From positions 1-64,000 of the forward strand of contig PXFS01000055.1 of the NCBI GenBank assembly GCA_003564185.1: a stretch of 64,000 nt of DNA, read 5' to 3'. This DNA is from Flavobacteriaceae bacterium (GTDB lineage: Bacteria > Bacteroidota > Bacteroidia > Flavobacteriales > Flavobacteriaceae). The notes beneath the pieces are model-generated. The model ran no database searches. It saw only the letters and a program-made list of their open reading frames with translations, and was not told the DNA's origin. The position numbers were made by a program, and so were the translations under genes. The number at the start of each line of letters is the position of its first letter. Position 1 is the first letter of the stretch. Below are positions 17,431 through 26,437 of this stretch, piece by piece.

Positions 17431-18597
17431 CTAGCGCCTATACCTAGCTGTATTTTCAAAAACATAAGTAAGGATTTTTTGATCTATATCAGAAAAATCA
17501 ATTTTTCTCCTTGACATTACTTTCTTAGCAACCTCAAATGCTTTATTTGTTTTATAAGTTGTAGTTCCAGCGCTCCCACCCCATGAAAAACTAGGAATAA
17601 AATTTCTTGGGAAACCAGCTCCAAATATATTTGAACTTACTCCAACTACAGTACCAGTATTAAACATGGTGTTGATCCCACATTTTGAATGATCCCCCAT
17701 CATTAATCCACAGAATTGCAATTGAGTATCAGAAAAGCGTTCTTCTGCATAATTCCATAATCTAACTGAGGCATAATTATTTTTTAAATTTGAAGTATTA
17801 GAATCTGCTCCAATATTTACCCATTCTCCTAAAACAGAATTACCTAAAAATCCATCGTGTCCCTTATTAGAATAACCAAAAATAACCGAATTACTAACTT
17901 CTCCACCAACTTTTGAGTGTGGCCCAATACTTGTTCCAGTATAAACTTTTGCTCCCATTTTTAAAGTTGAATGGTTTCCTAAGGAAAATGGTCCTCTAAC
18001 TGAGCAATTTTCCATTATTTCGGCATCTTTTCCAATATAAATAGGACCTTCTGTAGCGTTTAAACTGCCGTTGTAGAGTTTAGCACCTTTTTCAACAAAG
18101 ATATTTTCTGGCTGAGCTGTAAATACACTTTTTGGTATAGGTGCAGATTTTCTACCCTTAGTTATCAAATCAAAATCAGTTTTAATGCAAGTATGATTTT
18201 TGCTAAAAATATCCCAGGTATACTTAATTGTGGTCACATCTGAATTAAGTTGAATAGATTTTTTAGAAGAAAGACCAGTAAGTAGTTCTGTGGATGTATA
18301 AGCAACTATTTCATTCTCATCTTTTAAAATTTCATCTTTACTTAAATTTTTAATTTCATTGATAAAATTTTCGTTGGGTAAATAAGAAGCATTTACATAG
18401 TAACACTCTTCTCCTTCAAATAGAACTGGAAATTTTTCAGCGAGATAAGCTTCGGTAGCAAAGCCTACTTGAGATCCATATAAGCGTTCCCACTTTTCTG
18501 TAATAGTAAGTATTCCAACTCTTATATCTGCTATTGGTCGGGTATAAGTAAATGGCAAAAGGCTTGTTCTGTGATAATCAAATAGTATAACTTTCAT
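17431..18597 (-). CDS. GlmU-like sugar nucleotidyltransferase family protein
   Basis: A 388-aa protein of the Bacteroidota 'GlmU family'. The N-terminal part (MKVILFDYHRTSLLPFTYTRPIADIRVG) is a reduced nucleotidyltransferase-like region that lacks the classical G-x-G-T-R-M signature. From about residue 190 on there is a left-handed beta-helix of hexapeptide repeats (IYIGKDAEIMENCSVRG, STLKMGAKVYTGTSIGPHSKVGG, GEWVNIGADSNTSNL), as in acyltransferases. The true substrate is unknown; a role in envelope sugar metabolism is likely. The next gene upstream encodes a polysaccharide flippase. Confidence 0.85.
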   Translation of the reverse strand: MKVILFDYHRTSLLPFTYTRPIADIRVGILTITEKWERLYGSQVGFATEAYLAEKFPVLFEGEECYYVNASYLPNENFINEIKNLSKDEILKDENEIVAYTSTELLTGLSSKKSIQLNSDVTTIKYTWDIFSKNHTCIKTDFDLITKGRKSAPIPKSVFTAQPENIFVEKGAKLYNGSLNATEGPIYIGKDAEIMENCSVRGPFSLGNHSTLKMGAKVYTGTSIGPHSKVGGEVSNSVIFGYSNKGHDGFLGNSVLGEWVNIGADSNTSNLKNNYASVRLWNYAEERFSDTQLQFCGLMMGDHSKCGINTMFNTGTVVGVSSNIFGAGFPRNFIPSFSWGGSAGTTTYKTNKAFEVAKKVMSRRKIDFSDIDQKILTYVFENTARYRR

Positions 18598-18718
18598 TTC
18601 TATTTATTTATAAAATACGATAAAATTTAGTATGCAAAAATGGTCAAATTAATTTCTACTAAAGCATTAAATTGACATTTAAAATATGTTATTTTTCAAA
18701 AAAGCTTGATTAGGACAA

Positions 18719-20191
18719 TTAAAACTTAAAATTTTTAATTTGATTAAAAAAGGTACTAACAAGTTTTGTTAGGTCATCAGAAAAATTAAATCTGAGCACC
18801 ACAAATAAGTAAATTGTAGAAAGCAAAATTGTTTTAAGGGCAATATTCAAAACAGAATGAAAAGGAAATTCCCAAAAATAGAAGCCAAATGATAAACTTA
18901 ATATGAGTCCAGTAACGGCTAAAGTTGAGTTGCTGAAAGGGGTCATATTAAATTTAAATTGAACAAAAACTAATTTAACTGTATTGTATAGAAAGTAAGC
19001 TATAAAGGTGGCGTATGCTGCTCCGTAAATTCCATAAATAGGTATCATTATAAGGTTTAAAATAACGGCAATTACTACTATAATAACACCTAAAATTAAA
19101 ACAAAACGATAGTAATCAGAATTAAACAAAATACTATTGTTATTTGCAAGTAAATTTTGATACAATTTCTCCACCCCTAGTAAAATTACAATTACTACTC
19201 CTGCTCGGTAGCTATCATCTATCAACATATAGAGTTGTTGAATATTCACCACAATTAAACAAAAGATTAGTCCGCTTATAGTAAGCAACGTAATAGAGCT
19301 TTTTTTATACAAAATATGTAAATCCTCTTTATTATTTGTGTTAAGAAAGTTGGCTGTTAAAGGGTATGTTATTTGATGCATTGCACGCTGCGGTACACCA
19401 ATAACAGCTGCAATATATACTCCAATTCCGTAAGTAGCTACATCCCCCAAAGGTAAAAATCGTTCAATCATTGTCTTATCTAAATCAAATAAGAATACTG
19501 AAACTGTACCTGCTATAAAAATCAAAAAGGAATATTTAATTAAATTTAATTTATTGTTTGGAAACTTAAAACACAATTTGGGAAAATAGATTCTAAACGC
19601 ATAGCCCATCACAATAAAGGTTCTAAGGAAATATAAACTTACTAGAGCGTAAATAAAGGTATCTAGACTTATCCAATCAAAGTAAAGTATAAGCAACAAG
19701 ATTGCTATTACCAATCGGTGAAATACCTCTTTCATTAAGTTACCAAAAGTACTTTTCATAAAGACTTTACACCAAGCAAAAAATATTTCAAAATAAGCTA
19801 TTGATATTGCAATTACTATAATTAACCACGCATGTTTTTGGACAATTACGCTGCTACCTTCAAAATAATTAGCAATAAATTCAAAGCTAAAGTAACCTAA
19901 CAAGCCAAGGGCACTACCAAATAGTAGGGGAACAAGTAAGCTCAAGCTCAGAAGTTGATCTTGTTCTTGTTTATGTTGATACGAAGTGAAAAACTTAACA
20001 AGTGTATTTTGTGCTCCAAAAGCCATAAATGGCCATATTAAATTGGATGCAGATAATAGAAATGTAACCAAACCATAATATTCTTGAGTAAGAAATTTTG
20101 GATAAAGAAAAAGCACATTTAAAGCTCCAAAAATGAAACCAAAATAAGTAGAAAACAAATTACTAATGGATTGTCTTGCTACAATACCCAT
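18719..20191 (-). CDS. Polysaccharide/oligosaccharide flippase (Wzx/MATE-like)
   Basis: A 490-aa inner-membrane protein with about 12-14 hydrophobic segments and no large soluble domain. It begins with GIVARQSISNLFSTYFGFIFGALNVLFLYP and has ASNLIWPFMAFGAQNTLVKFF, which is typical of the polysaccharide biosynthesis/MOP export superfamily. It would flip lipid-linked glycans. No glycosyltransferase or polymerase genes surround it, so it is an orphan flippase of the sort often found in Flavobacteriia. Confidence 0.88.
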   Translation of the reverse strand: MGIVARQSISNLFSTYFGFIFGALNVLFLYPKFLTQEYYGLVTFLLSASNLIWPFMAFGAQNTLVKFFTSYQHKQEQDQLLSLSLLVPLLFGSALGLLGYFSFEFIANYFEGSSVIVQKHAWLIIVIAISIAYFEIFFAWCKVFMKSTFGNLMKEVFHRLVIAILLLILYFDWISLDTFIYALVSLYFLRTFIVMGYAFRIYFPKLCFKFPNNKLNLIKYSFLIFIAGTVSVFLFDLDKTMIERFLPLGDVATYGIGVYIAAVIGVPQRAMHQITYPLTANFLNTNNKEDLHILYKKSSITLLTISGLIFCLIVVNIQQLYMLIDDSYRAGVVIVILLGVEKLYQNLLANNNSILFNSDYYRFVLILGVIIVVIAVILNLIMIPIYGIYGAAYATFIAYFLYNTVKLVFVQFKFNMTPFSNSTLAVTGLILSLSFGFYFWEFPFHSVLNIALKTILLSTIYLFVVLRFNFSDDLTKLVSTFFNQIKNFKF

Positions 20192-20353
20192 TTACTTCAT
20201 TTTTTGAGGTAAATATAATGAGTTTGATTTAATAAACAGCTGAGTTACAAAGTTCTTTTTTAATGGTATGAACAGACATTATCAATGTACAATAAAATCC
20301 CATGTTTAAAAAGTTTCAGAAATCTAATATAACTATTTGATGAAAAAAATAAA

Positions 20354-20380
20354 AAAAGGTTATCCAACGGATAACCTTTT
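20354..20380 (-). terminator. Terminator after tRNA-His
   Basis: A perfect 12-base-pair hairpin: AAAAGGTTATCC (20354-20365), loop AAC, GGATAACCTTTT (20369-20380). It is followed on the minus strand by a long T-run (A-rich 20343-20353 on plus). It starts 2 bases beyond the tRNA 3' end. Confidence 0.9.
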
Positions 20381-20382
20381 AG

Positions 20383-20457
<75 letters not shown>

Positions 20458-20524
20458 GTTTAAGCATTGTATAAATGCGAATGCAAATTTAACTTTTATT
20501 TTCTTATTGCAAAATAATATTGAC

Positions 20525-21241
20525 TTAAATTAAATCAAAAATTGAATCTACTGCTGGATAGCGTTCAACCGTAAAACCTTCTGCATACTCAACACCAATA
20601 ATTCTACCAAGATTACGTGCTCTATAGGTTACACTATCTAAAAAATTTGGACTAGAAATTGGGGTATTTGGCTCTTTACTTTGAGGTGAATAAAATTGTG
20701 ATTCATAAGCTTTTACACTAGCCACTTTTTGTTCTATAAAATTTGTAATGTCAACTACAATATCTGGCTCAACATCTTTCCATTGAATGTAATGGTAAAC
20801 TAATTTTGGTCTCCAAGCATTCTGTTTTTTTCCATTATAAGTGGTTGCTAACTTTCTCAAACCACTCAAAAAGCAGGCATGACTAACTAATTCACTTGCT
20901 TTACCATGATCTATATGACGATCTTCAACTGCATTACAAAACACAATTTCCGGCTGATAATATCTTATCAGCTCAATTATTTTTAGTTGATGTGCTTCAT
21001 CATTAACAATAAAAGCGTCTCTAAATTGAAGATTAATCCGTTGGCAAGCGCCAATGATTTGTGCAGCATTTTCAGCTTCCTTTATTCGGATTTTTTTACT
21101 CCCCCGTGTTCCCATTTCACCTTGAGTTAAATCTACAATTCCTACTTTCTTACCTCGACTAACTTCTTTGGCAAGAACTCCAGAACAACTTAATTCAACA
21201 TCATCAGGGTGTGCCCCAAAAGCTAAAATATCTAATTTCAT
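20525..21241 (-). CDS. bshB1: Bacillithiol biosynthesis deacetylase BshB1
   Basis: A 238-aa PIG-L/LmbE-family Zn-dependent deacetylase, which removes acetate from GlcNAc-malate in bacillithiol synthesis. The Zn motif AHPDDVE (about 10-16) and the downstream DRHIDHGKASELV motif (His ligand) are intact, as is LTQGEMGTRGS. Length is right for BshB1. It implies the cell uses bacillithiol as a thiol buffer, in line with Flavobacteriaceae. The other bsh genes are not in the window. It is separated from the downstream tRNA by about 70 bases. Confidence 0.93.
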   Translation of the reverse strand: MKLDILAFGAHPDDVELSCSGVLAKEVSRGKKVGIVDLTQGEMGTRGSKKIRIKEAENAAQIIGACQRINLQFRDAFIVNDEAHQLKIIELIRYYQPEIVFCNAVEDRHIDHGKASELVSHACFLSGLRKLATTYNGKKQNAWRPKLVYHYIQWKDVEPDIVVDITNFIEQKVASVKAYESQFYSPQSKEPNTPISSPNFLDSVTYRARNLGRIIGVEYAEGFTVERYPAVDSIFDLI

Positions 21242-21306
21242 TCATTCATTTTTAAAAGGACAAATTAAAAGCAAATTCATCTATATTTAGTAAGTTTTGG
21301 ATTAGC

Positions 21307-22782
21307 TTAAGATTTTACTTCTTTGACTATTTTTCTTATTTTTATTCCAAATGCAGCAAAAAGCAAAGTAGTAAAAGGCGATATATAGTTAAATACAGCA
21401 TAAGCAAAAAACTCTCCTACACTAACACCAAGTACACCGCTATGGTATGCACCACAAGTATTCCAAGGTATTAAAACTGAAGTTACTGTTCCCGAATCCT
21501 CTAAAGTTCTACTTAAATTTTCAGGCGCTAAACCCTTTTCCTGATAGGCTTGTGCAAACATTTTACCAGGTACAACAATGGCTAAGTACTGATCTGATGC
21601 TGAAATATTAAGAGCTAGACAGCTAGCCACAGTACTTGCAAATAAACCAAATACAGTAGAGAAAAGCTTCAACAAGACTTCACTAATTTTAGTTAGTGCT
21701 CCAATAGCATCCATAACTCCCCCAAAAACCATGGCGCATATAATTAACCATATTGTATTTAACATTCCTGACATCCCACTTGAGGTGTATAATTTTTCTA
21801 ATGTAGGATTACTAGTAGGGATAGACACTTCAGAAGTAATTGCATTTATTATCCCTTTATACATCGAATTAAAATCACTCCCTCCACCAGCCAAATTGAC
21901 TAATTCTGGTTGAAATATCAAAGCGAAAATTGCGGCAAATAGAGTGCCAAGTAATAAAGCAATTAATGGTGGTGTTTTTTTAACTATTAAAAAAATCACC
22001 AAAATAGGAATTAAAAATAATACAGGTCCTACGTAGAATTTATTTTCAATTGCATTCAATATGACAGTTGTATCTGTAGTTCCATCAGCATTCTGCGTGA
22101 ATCCAATTATAGCAAATACAATTAAAGCAACAGTAATGCTGGGTATGGTTGTCCAAGTCATATACTTGATATGCGTAAACAAATCAGTTCCAGCCATTGC
22201 TGGGGCTAAGTTAGTCGTGTCACTTAAAGGCGAGAGTTTGTCCCCAAAATAGGCTCCAGATAAAATTGCCCCTGCTGTGATACCAGTTGAAATATCTAGT
22301 GCCTGTGCAATCCCAATTAAGGCAATTCCAACAGTTGCTGTGGTTGTCCAACTTGAACCAATTGAAATTGACAACAATGCACAAATAATTACACAAGCAA
22401 CCAAAAATATACTTGGATTTAAAAGTTGAAGTCCATAGTAAATCATGGTAGGAATAACTCCACTAATAAGCCAAGTGCCTGATAAGGCACCTACCATTAG
22501 CAAAATAAGTAAAGCCGTTGATGTAGATTTAATGTTTTGAGAAACTTCTGCTACCATTGTTCTATAGGGCACTTTATGAAAAAAACCTACCACAACAGCC
22601 ACAGCGGCTCCCATTAGGAGAATAAATTGATTAGAACCACCTAGTGCATCATCTTCAAAAACTATGACGTTATAAGCCAACATTCCAACCAGAACTATAA
22701 CTGGCAATAAGGCATATAAAATGCTTAGTTGTGGATTGTTAATAATGTCCTGATTTTTTTCGTCAGAGGTTTGGCTATCCAT
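21307..22782 (-). CDS. nhaC: Na+/H+ antiporter NhaC family
   Basis: A 491-aa inner-membrane protein with about 12 membrane segments. Conserved pieces include SIGSSWTTTATVGIALIGIA, SGAYFGDKLSPLSDTTNLAPAMAGTDLFTHIKYM and LIPWNTCGAYHSGVLGV, all typical of NhaC. It exchanges Na+ and H+, fitting a marine lifestyle. It is transcribed alone; bshB1 follows after 65 bases on the same strand. Confidence 0.93.
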   Translation of the reverse strand: MDSQTSDEKNQDIINNPQLSILYALLPVIVLVGMLAYNVIVFEDDALGGSNQFILLMGAAVAVVVGFFHKVPYRTMVAEVSQNIKSTSTALLILLMVGALSGTWLISGVIPTMIYYGLQLLNPSIFLVACVIICALLSISIGSSWTTTATVGIALIGIAQALDISTGITAGAILSGAYFGDKLSPLSDTTNLAPAMAGTDLFTHIKYMTWTTIPSITVALIVFAIIGFTQNADGTTDTTVILNAIENKFYVGPVLFLIPILVIFLIVKKTPPLIALLLGTLFAAIFALIFQPELVNLAGGGSDFNSMYKGIINAITSEVSIPTSNPTLEKLYTSSGMSGMLNTIWLIICAMVFGGVMDAIGALTKISEVLLKLFSTVFGLFASTVASCLALNISASDQYLAIVVPGKMFAQAYQEKGLAPENLSRTLEDSGTVTSVLIPWNTCGAYHSGVLGVSVGEFFAYAVFNYISPFTTLLFAAFGIKIRKIVKEVKS

Positions 22783-22934
22783 TTCTTGATGATTGAATTC
22801 TAAACATTCACAAATCTACATTTATTTTTAAGTTTTTGAATAAAATCTAAAAAAGCTTTTAGCAAAGACTTTAATAAGTTTTAGTCCATATAAAATTTTG
22901 TAACTTGTACAACTATTTAGTTGAATTTAAAATG

Positions 22935-23318
22935 ATGAATAAAGAAGAAATAGACAAAGATTTTATAGAAAGAAAAAGAAATAAAATCAATGAAAAGGAT
23001 ATTGATAATGCACTAAAAAATGAAAATAAGATAAAAAGTAAATTCAATTCAATTGGTAAGTTTGAGCAACAAATTAGTCTACTTTTTTCAATGCTTAAAG
23101 ATTATAAAAACAAAACCTATACAGATGTGCCTTGGTTGAGTATTGCAGCAATTACCTTTGCTTTACTCTATTTATTAAACCCATTAGATTTGATTCCAGA
23201 CTTCATTCCCATTATTGGATATATTGATGATGCAAGCGTAATTGGTTTAACTCTTAAAATGATAGCTGAAGATCTTCAGACATATAAAATTTGGAAAGAA
23301 AAAAACCACTCAGCCTAA
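22935..23318 (+). CDS. YkvA/DUF1232 membrane protein
   Basis: A 127-aa protein. The C-terminal DUF1232 core is a hydrophobic hairpin: WLSIAAITFALLYLLNPLDLIPDFIPIIGYIDDASVIGLTLKMI. The NPLDLIPDxIPxxGxxDD pattern is diagnostic. The N-terminal half is charged and helical. I use ATG 22935 (MNKEEIDKDF); the upstream in-frame extension from 22905 (MYNYLVEFKM) is less likely. Function unknown. The stop codon lies inside a terminator hairpin shared with the converging gene. Confidence 0.85.
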   Translation: MNKEEIDKDFIERKRNKINEKDIDNALKNENKIKSKFNSIGKFEQQISLLFSMLKDYKNKTYTDVPWLSIAAITFALLYLLNPLDLIPDFIPIIGYIDDASVIGLTLKMIAEDLQTYKIWKEKNHSA

Positions 23319-23330
23319 ACTAAGTGGTTT
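23303..23330. terminator. Bidirectional terminator
   Basis: AAACCACT (23303-23310) pairs with AGTGGTTT (23323-23330). It is flanked by A-rich sequence on the left and T-rich sequence on the right, so it can serve the converging DUF1232 gene and the FAS1 lipoprotein gene. It includes the DUF1232 stop codon. Confidence 0.65.
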
Positions 23331-23351
23331 TAGAAATTTTATTTACTAAAA

Positions 23352-25151
23352 TTATTGAGTTATAATACTTCCTGTCATAGAAGAATGAGCAATACAAACA
23401 TAATTGTCTAATTCATCAGCTAGAGCTGGTGTCAACGTGAAGGTTAATGAATTTCCTTCTACTTCAAAATTCACTGCCGTATCTCCTTCAAAACTTCCTA
23501 CAGAATCATCTTGTGCTAATAGAAAGTCCTCCATAACATCTCGTAAAGCTAATGGGTGAGGACCAGCATTTTCAACTTCAATTGTATATCGTGTACCAGT
23601 TGTTAATGTCCAAGTACTATTATTTTCGTTTAATTCTGATACGTTTTCATCTCCAATAATTTCTGAAACAAAATAAGCTGATGCTCCTTCATTACCTAAG
23701 ATAATAGTTACTTCATTAACATCCATAGCAAGTTCTGGAAGAAGTACCGAATCAATTACATGAACAACTCCATTTTCAATAGCTACATCTGCTTGTACAA
23801 CGTTTGCGACACTTCCATTAGAATCGATTACCGTTACCATACTACCATCAACATTAACTGTTAATTGCTGACCTGAAAGTGTTTGAAAGTTATTTTCTCC
23901 CATTTCTAAGTCAGATGAGAAGGCTACAGCTGGAACAACATGAAACCCTAACACAGTCTCTAGATTTTCAACTCCTCCTATAGCTGCAACTAGTTCATCA
24001 AGGTTGTCAGCGTCAAATGCTTCTAAAGCATCTGCAAAAGCATCATTTGTGGGAGCAAATACTGTAATAGCTTCTTGCTCTAGTAAAGTTTCTCCTAAAC
24101 CATCAACAGCTCCAACAGCGTCAAGTAAAATGGTTAAACCAGCAGCTTCTGCAGCTTCTACTAAATTAGGTAATTCATCCACTTCTAGGTCAGGAAGAAT
24201 TACATTATCGATTACGTGTAACACACCATTAGACGTCTGTATATCTGTTGTCATTATTGATATTTCTCTACCATTTGGGTCGATAATTTTCGCCCCATCA
24301 CTCAAGTCAATTTCAATAGTTCCTCCAAACATATCTACAGGACCTTCTGATAAATTAGCTGCACGAACATTTCCACCTGCAATTAAATGCAATGAAATAG
24401 CCTCTTCAAGGGTTTCTTGTGGTAAATCTTCTAAGCCTTGAATTCCAGTACCTGCCTGGATTAAAAATGCAAGCGTTGATTGAAATGCGTCATTATTAGG
24501 AGCAAATAAAGTAAATGGTGCAGGTTCTTCGCCAGCTGGCGTTGATAAAATGTCTACAAAAGCAGGTTGATCATCCCTTGTAATTGCTTCTACTAAAGTT
24601 TCAAATTGCGGATCAGCTGTAGCAAATGTTACCATATCAGGGACTGGTACAATCGCATCAACTACATGTACAACTCCATTGTTGGCAACTAAATCTGGGC
24701 TTGTTACAGATGACGCACCGTTTAACATAACTCCATCTGTCAAAGTAATAAGCATACTTATGTTATGGTCTTCTCCAGAAAAACCTTCAGTTGCATTGGT
24801 TTCTATATAACCATCTGAAAGATTTTGAGATTCAGCATTTCCAGTGATAACATGGTTTAAAAGAAGATTAGTAAGTTCTTCTTCGGTAAACCCAGATGCA
24901 TCAACACCTTCAAATGCATTATCATCTGGTGCAAATACGGTAAATGTACCGCTGTCTAAAACATCGTCTAATCCAGTCTGAGTTAATAGCGATGTCAACA
25001 CAGTATGATTATCACTATTAGAAATAATTTCGAAAGTAGTAGGAAAGGAATCAATAGGTGTTCCAGCATCGTCATCACTACTACATGAGCTAAAGCCTGC
25101 AATTAAAAGCAGAGCTATTAATAATCGAGTAATTTTAATTGATTTGGTCAT
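23352..25151 (-). CDS. Lipoprotein with three fasciclin domains and a C-terminal cupredoxin-like domain
   Basis: A 599-aa lipoprotein (lipobox ending at Cys23, then SSDDD). Three FAS1 repeats follow, about residues 37-170, 175-320 and 327-472, each with an FTVFAP(D/N/T)(D/N)AF motif and a closing NGVVHV(V/I)D. The last 120 residues are a beta domain with His532 (AGPHPLAL) and a C-x2-H-x2-M loop (CIAHSSM: Cys586, His589, Met592). This is the ligand set of a type 1 copper site. FAS1 domains mediate adhesion; the copper site suggests electron transfer or copper binding at the cell surface. The copper claim is inferred from spacing of ligands. Confidence 0.88.
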   Translation of the reverse strand: MTKSIKITRLLIALLLIAGFSSCSSDDDAGTPIDSFPTTFEIISNSDNHTVLTSLLTQTGLDDVLDSGTFTVFAPDDNAFEGVDASGFTEEELTNLLLNHVITGNAESQNLSDGYIETNATEGFSGEDHNISMLITLTDGVMLNGASSVTSPDLVANNGVVHVVDAIVPVPDMVTFATADPQFETLVEAITRDDQPAFVDILSTPAGEEPAPFTLFAPNNDAFQSTLAFLIQAGTGIQGLEDLPQETLEEAISLHLIAGGNVRAANLSEGPVDMFGGTIEIDLSDGAKIIDPNGREISIMTTDIQTSNGVLHVIDNVILPDLEVDELPNLVEAAEAAGLTILLDAVGAVDGLGETLLEQEAITVFAPTNDAFADALEAFDADNLDELVAAIGGVENLETVLGFHVVPAVAFSSDLEMGENNFQTLSGQQLTVNVDGSMVTVIDSNGSVANVVQADVAIENGVVHVIDSVLLPELAMDVNEVTIILGNEGASAYFVSEIIGDENVSELNENNSTWTLTTGTRYTIEVENAGPHPLALRDVMEDFLLAQDDSVGSFEGDTAVNFEVEGNSLTFTLTPALADELDNYVCIAHSSMTGSIITQ

Positions 25152-25264
25152 AATTTTAAATTTTATTGCTAATCTATGTAATGTTTTGTCTAATAATATT
25201 AAACAAAAAGTTAAACAATATTTTTTTAATTAATTATTTAGAAAAAATAATAAATATTAACAAA

Positions 25265-25291
25265 AAAATCGATTACATATGTAACCGATTT
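25265..25291 (-). terminator. Terminator of the DUF6263-like gene
   Basis: AAAATCGATTACAT (25265-25278) pairs with ATGTAACCGATTT (25279-25291) with one bulged base, followed on the minus strand by a T-run. It lies 26 bases after the stop of the lipoprotein gene at 25317. Confidence 0.7.
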
Positions 25292-25316
25292 AATTTCTAA
25301 TCATTTTCAACATGAC

Positions 25317-26237
25317 TTAGTTGTCAATTTCTATAACAAAAGACAGATTCATTTTTATTGCTTGATCTTCCATACCTTCAGGAGCTTCGGAAAACATCAT
25401 TTTCCCTTTTGTGTTTTGGTTGATTGTTGCTTCAGCAATCCAGCCAGTATCCCGGTTTATCTTATAAGTAGAAGTGTTTTCTCCTTCTAAATCAAATTCA
25501 AAAGTCATTCCTCCCGTCTCCATTAGGTTATCACCTTCTTTTGTAAAAATCTCCCCTATTGCCTCTAAATATGCATAATCTGCGTCTATTTTTTTTAGGG
25601 TGTAGGTAGTTTCAATAAAAGCTGGGTAATTGTTTTGAAGATTGGTTTCTATGGTCCAACTATCCCCTACTTTTACTTTTTTTTCAGGATATATTGCAAA
25701 AGATGTCTCTATAGTCTGAGCAAAAGATTCTCCTCCATAAATTTCTTTTAATTGACTTTCTACCTGTGATTTTTCGACATCAGAAATTACTTGATTATCA
25801 TTAATCACAGAAGACCATAATTCATCCACACCTTCAACTTTTGAAACCCTACCTTGTTGATTTATTTGAAATTTAAAATTGTGCTTTGTAATTTCTTTAA
25901 AAAGCATATCCATAGGGTCATCAGAATCAGTTTCTTCTGAACTAAAAAACATTTGCATCTGTGGTGACTCTGTTCCATATGAAATAAAATCATACGAAGC
26001 CAACAGTAGATTTTGATTATCAACTACACCAAGACTCTCAAAGTTTAAATTAGAATTCATATCCATTTTAATATCCATTTCCTGCCCCATCATCTCCTGA
26101 ATCAAAACCATTTCTACCGCTGAATTGAAATTGTATTTTTCTCCTTCCTCTAAATTTAATCCTAACGAAATTTTATCTCCATTTTGACAGCTAATTAAAC
26201 CTAAAAGAATTCCTGTCAACAATACTATTTTATTCAT
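25317..26237 (-). CDS. Lipoprotein, DUF6263-like
   Basis: A 306-aa lipoprotein with a short signal peptide and lipobox (LLGLISC, Cys17). The mature protein is acidic and beta-rich (INQQGRVSKVEGVDELW, GDSWTIETNL, YKINRDTGWIAEATINQNTKGKMMF), matching the DUF6263 pattern as I remember it. No catalytic motif is seen and the function is unknown. It is probably transcribed alone, with its own terminator. Confidence 0.72.
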   Translation of the reverse strand: MNKIVLLTGILLGLISCQNGDKISLGLNLEEGEKYNFNSAVEMVLIQEMMGQEMDIKMDMNSNLNFESLGVVDNQNLLLASYDFISYGTESPQMQMFFSSEETDSDDPMDMLFKEITKHNFKFQINQQGRVSKVEGVDELWSSVINDNQVISDVEKSQVESQLKEIYGGESFAQTIETSFAIYPEKKVKVGDSWTIETNLQNNYPAFIETTYTLKKIDADYAYLEAIGEIFTKEGDNLMETGGMTFEFDLEGENTSTYKINRDTGWIAEATINQNTKGKMMFSEAPEGMEDQAIKMNLSFVIEIDN

Positions 26238-26405
26238 TTTTTAAAATTTTAGATGTATTAAAAGGCCAATATACAAATTTGAAAATTCTAGTTAACATAA
26301 ATTCAGCTTGAATATTTCAAAAAATATGAGCTAAATTTTACTAATCCTAACAAAACATATCAGCAAAAGTAATTTTATGTCTTAGCACATGTTGATTGAC
26401 TTAAT

Positions 26406-26413
26406 TATATTTG
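26406..26413 (+). promoter_or_regulatory. Candidate -7 element upstream of ftsK
   Basis: TATATTTG matches TAnnTTTG exactly, 24 bases before the ftsK ATG. No TTG lies at the preferred distance of about 20 bases upstream, so the call rests on the -7 element alone. Confidence 0.4.
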
Positions 26414-26437
26414 TACTTTTGCATGTTTTAGAAGTTT

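Noticed and set aside
24004..24441. 145-codon open frame on the plus strand opposite the FAS1 lipoprotein gene
   Set aside because: Low-complexity Ala/Ser/Pro translation antisense to a well-supported repeat protein; a shadow of its codon pattern.
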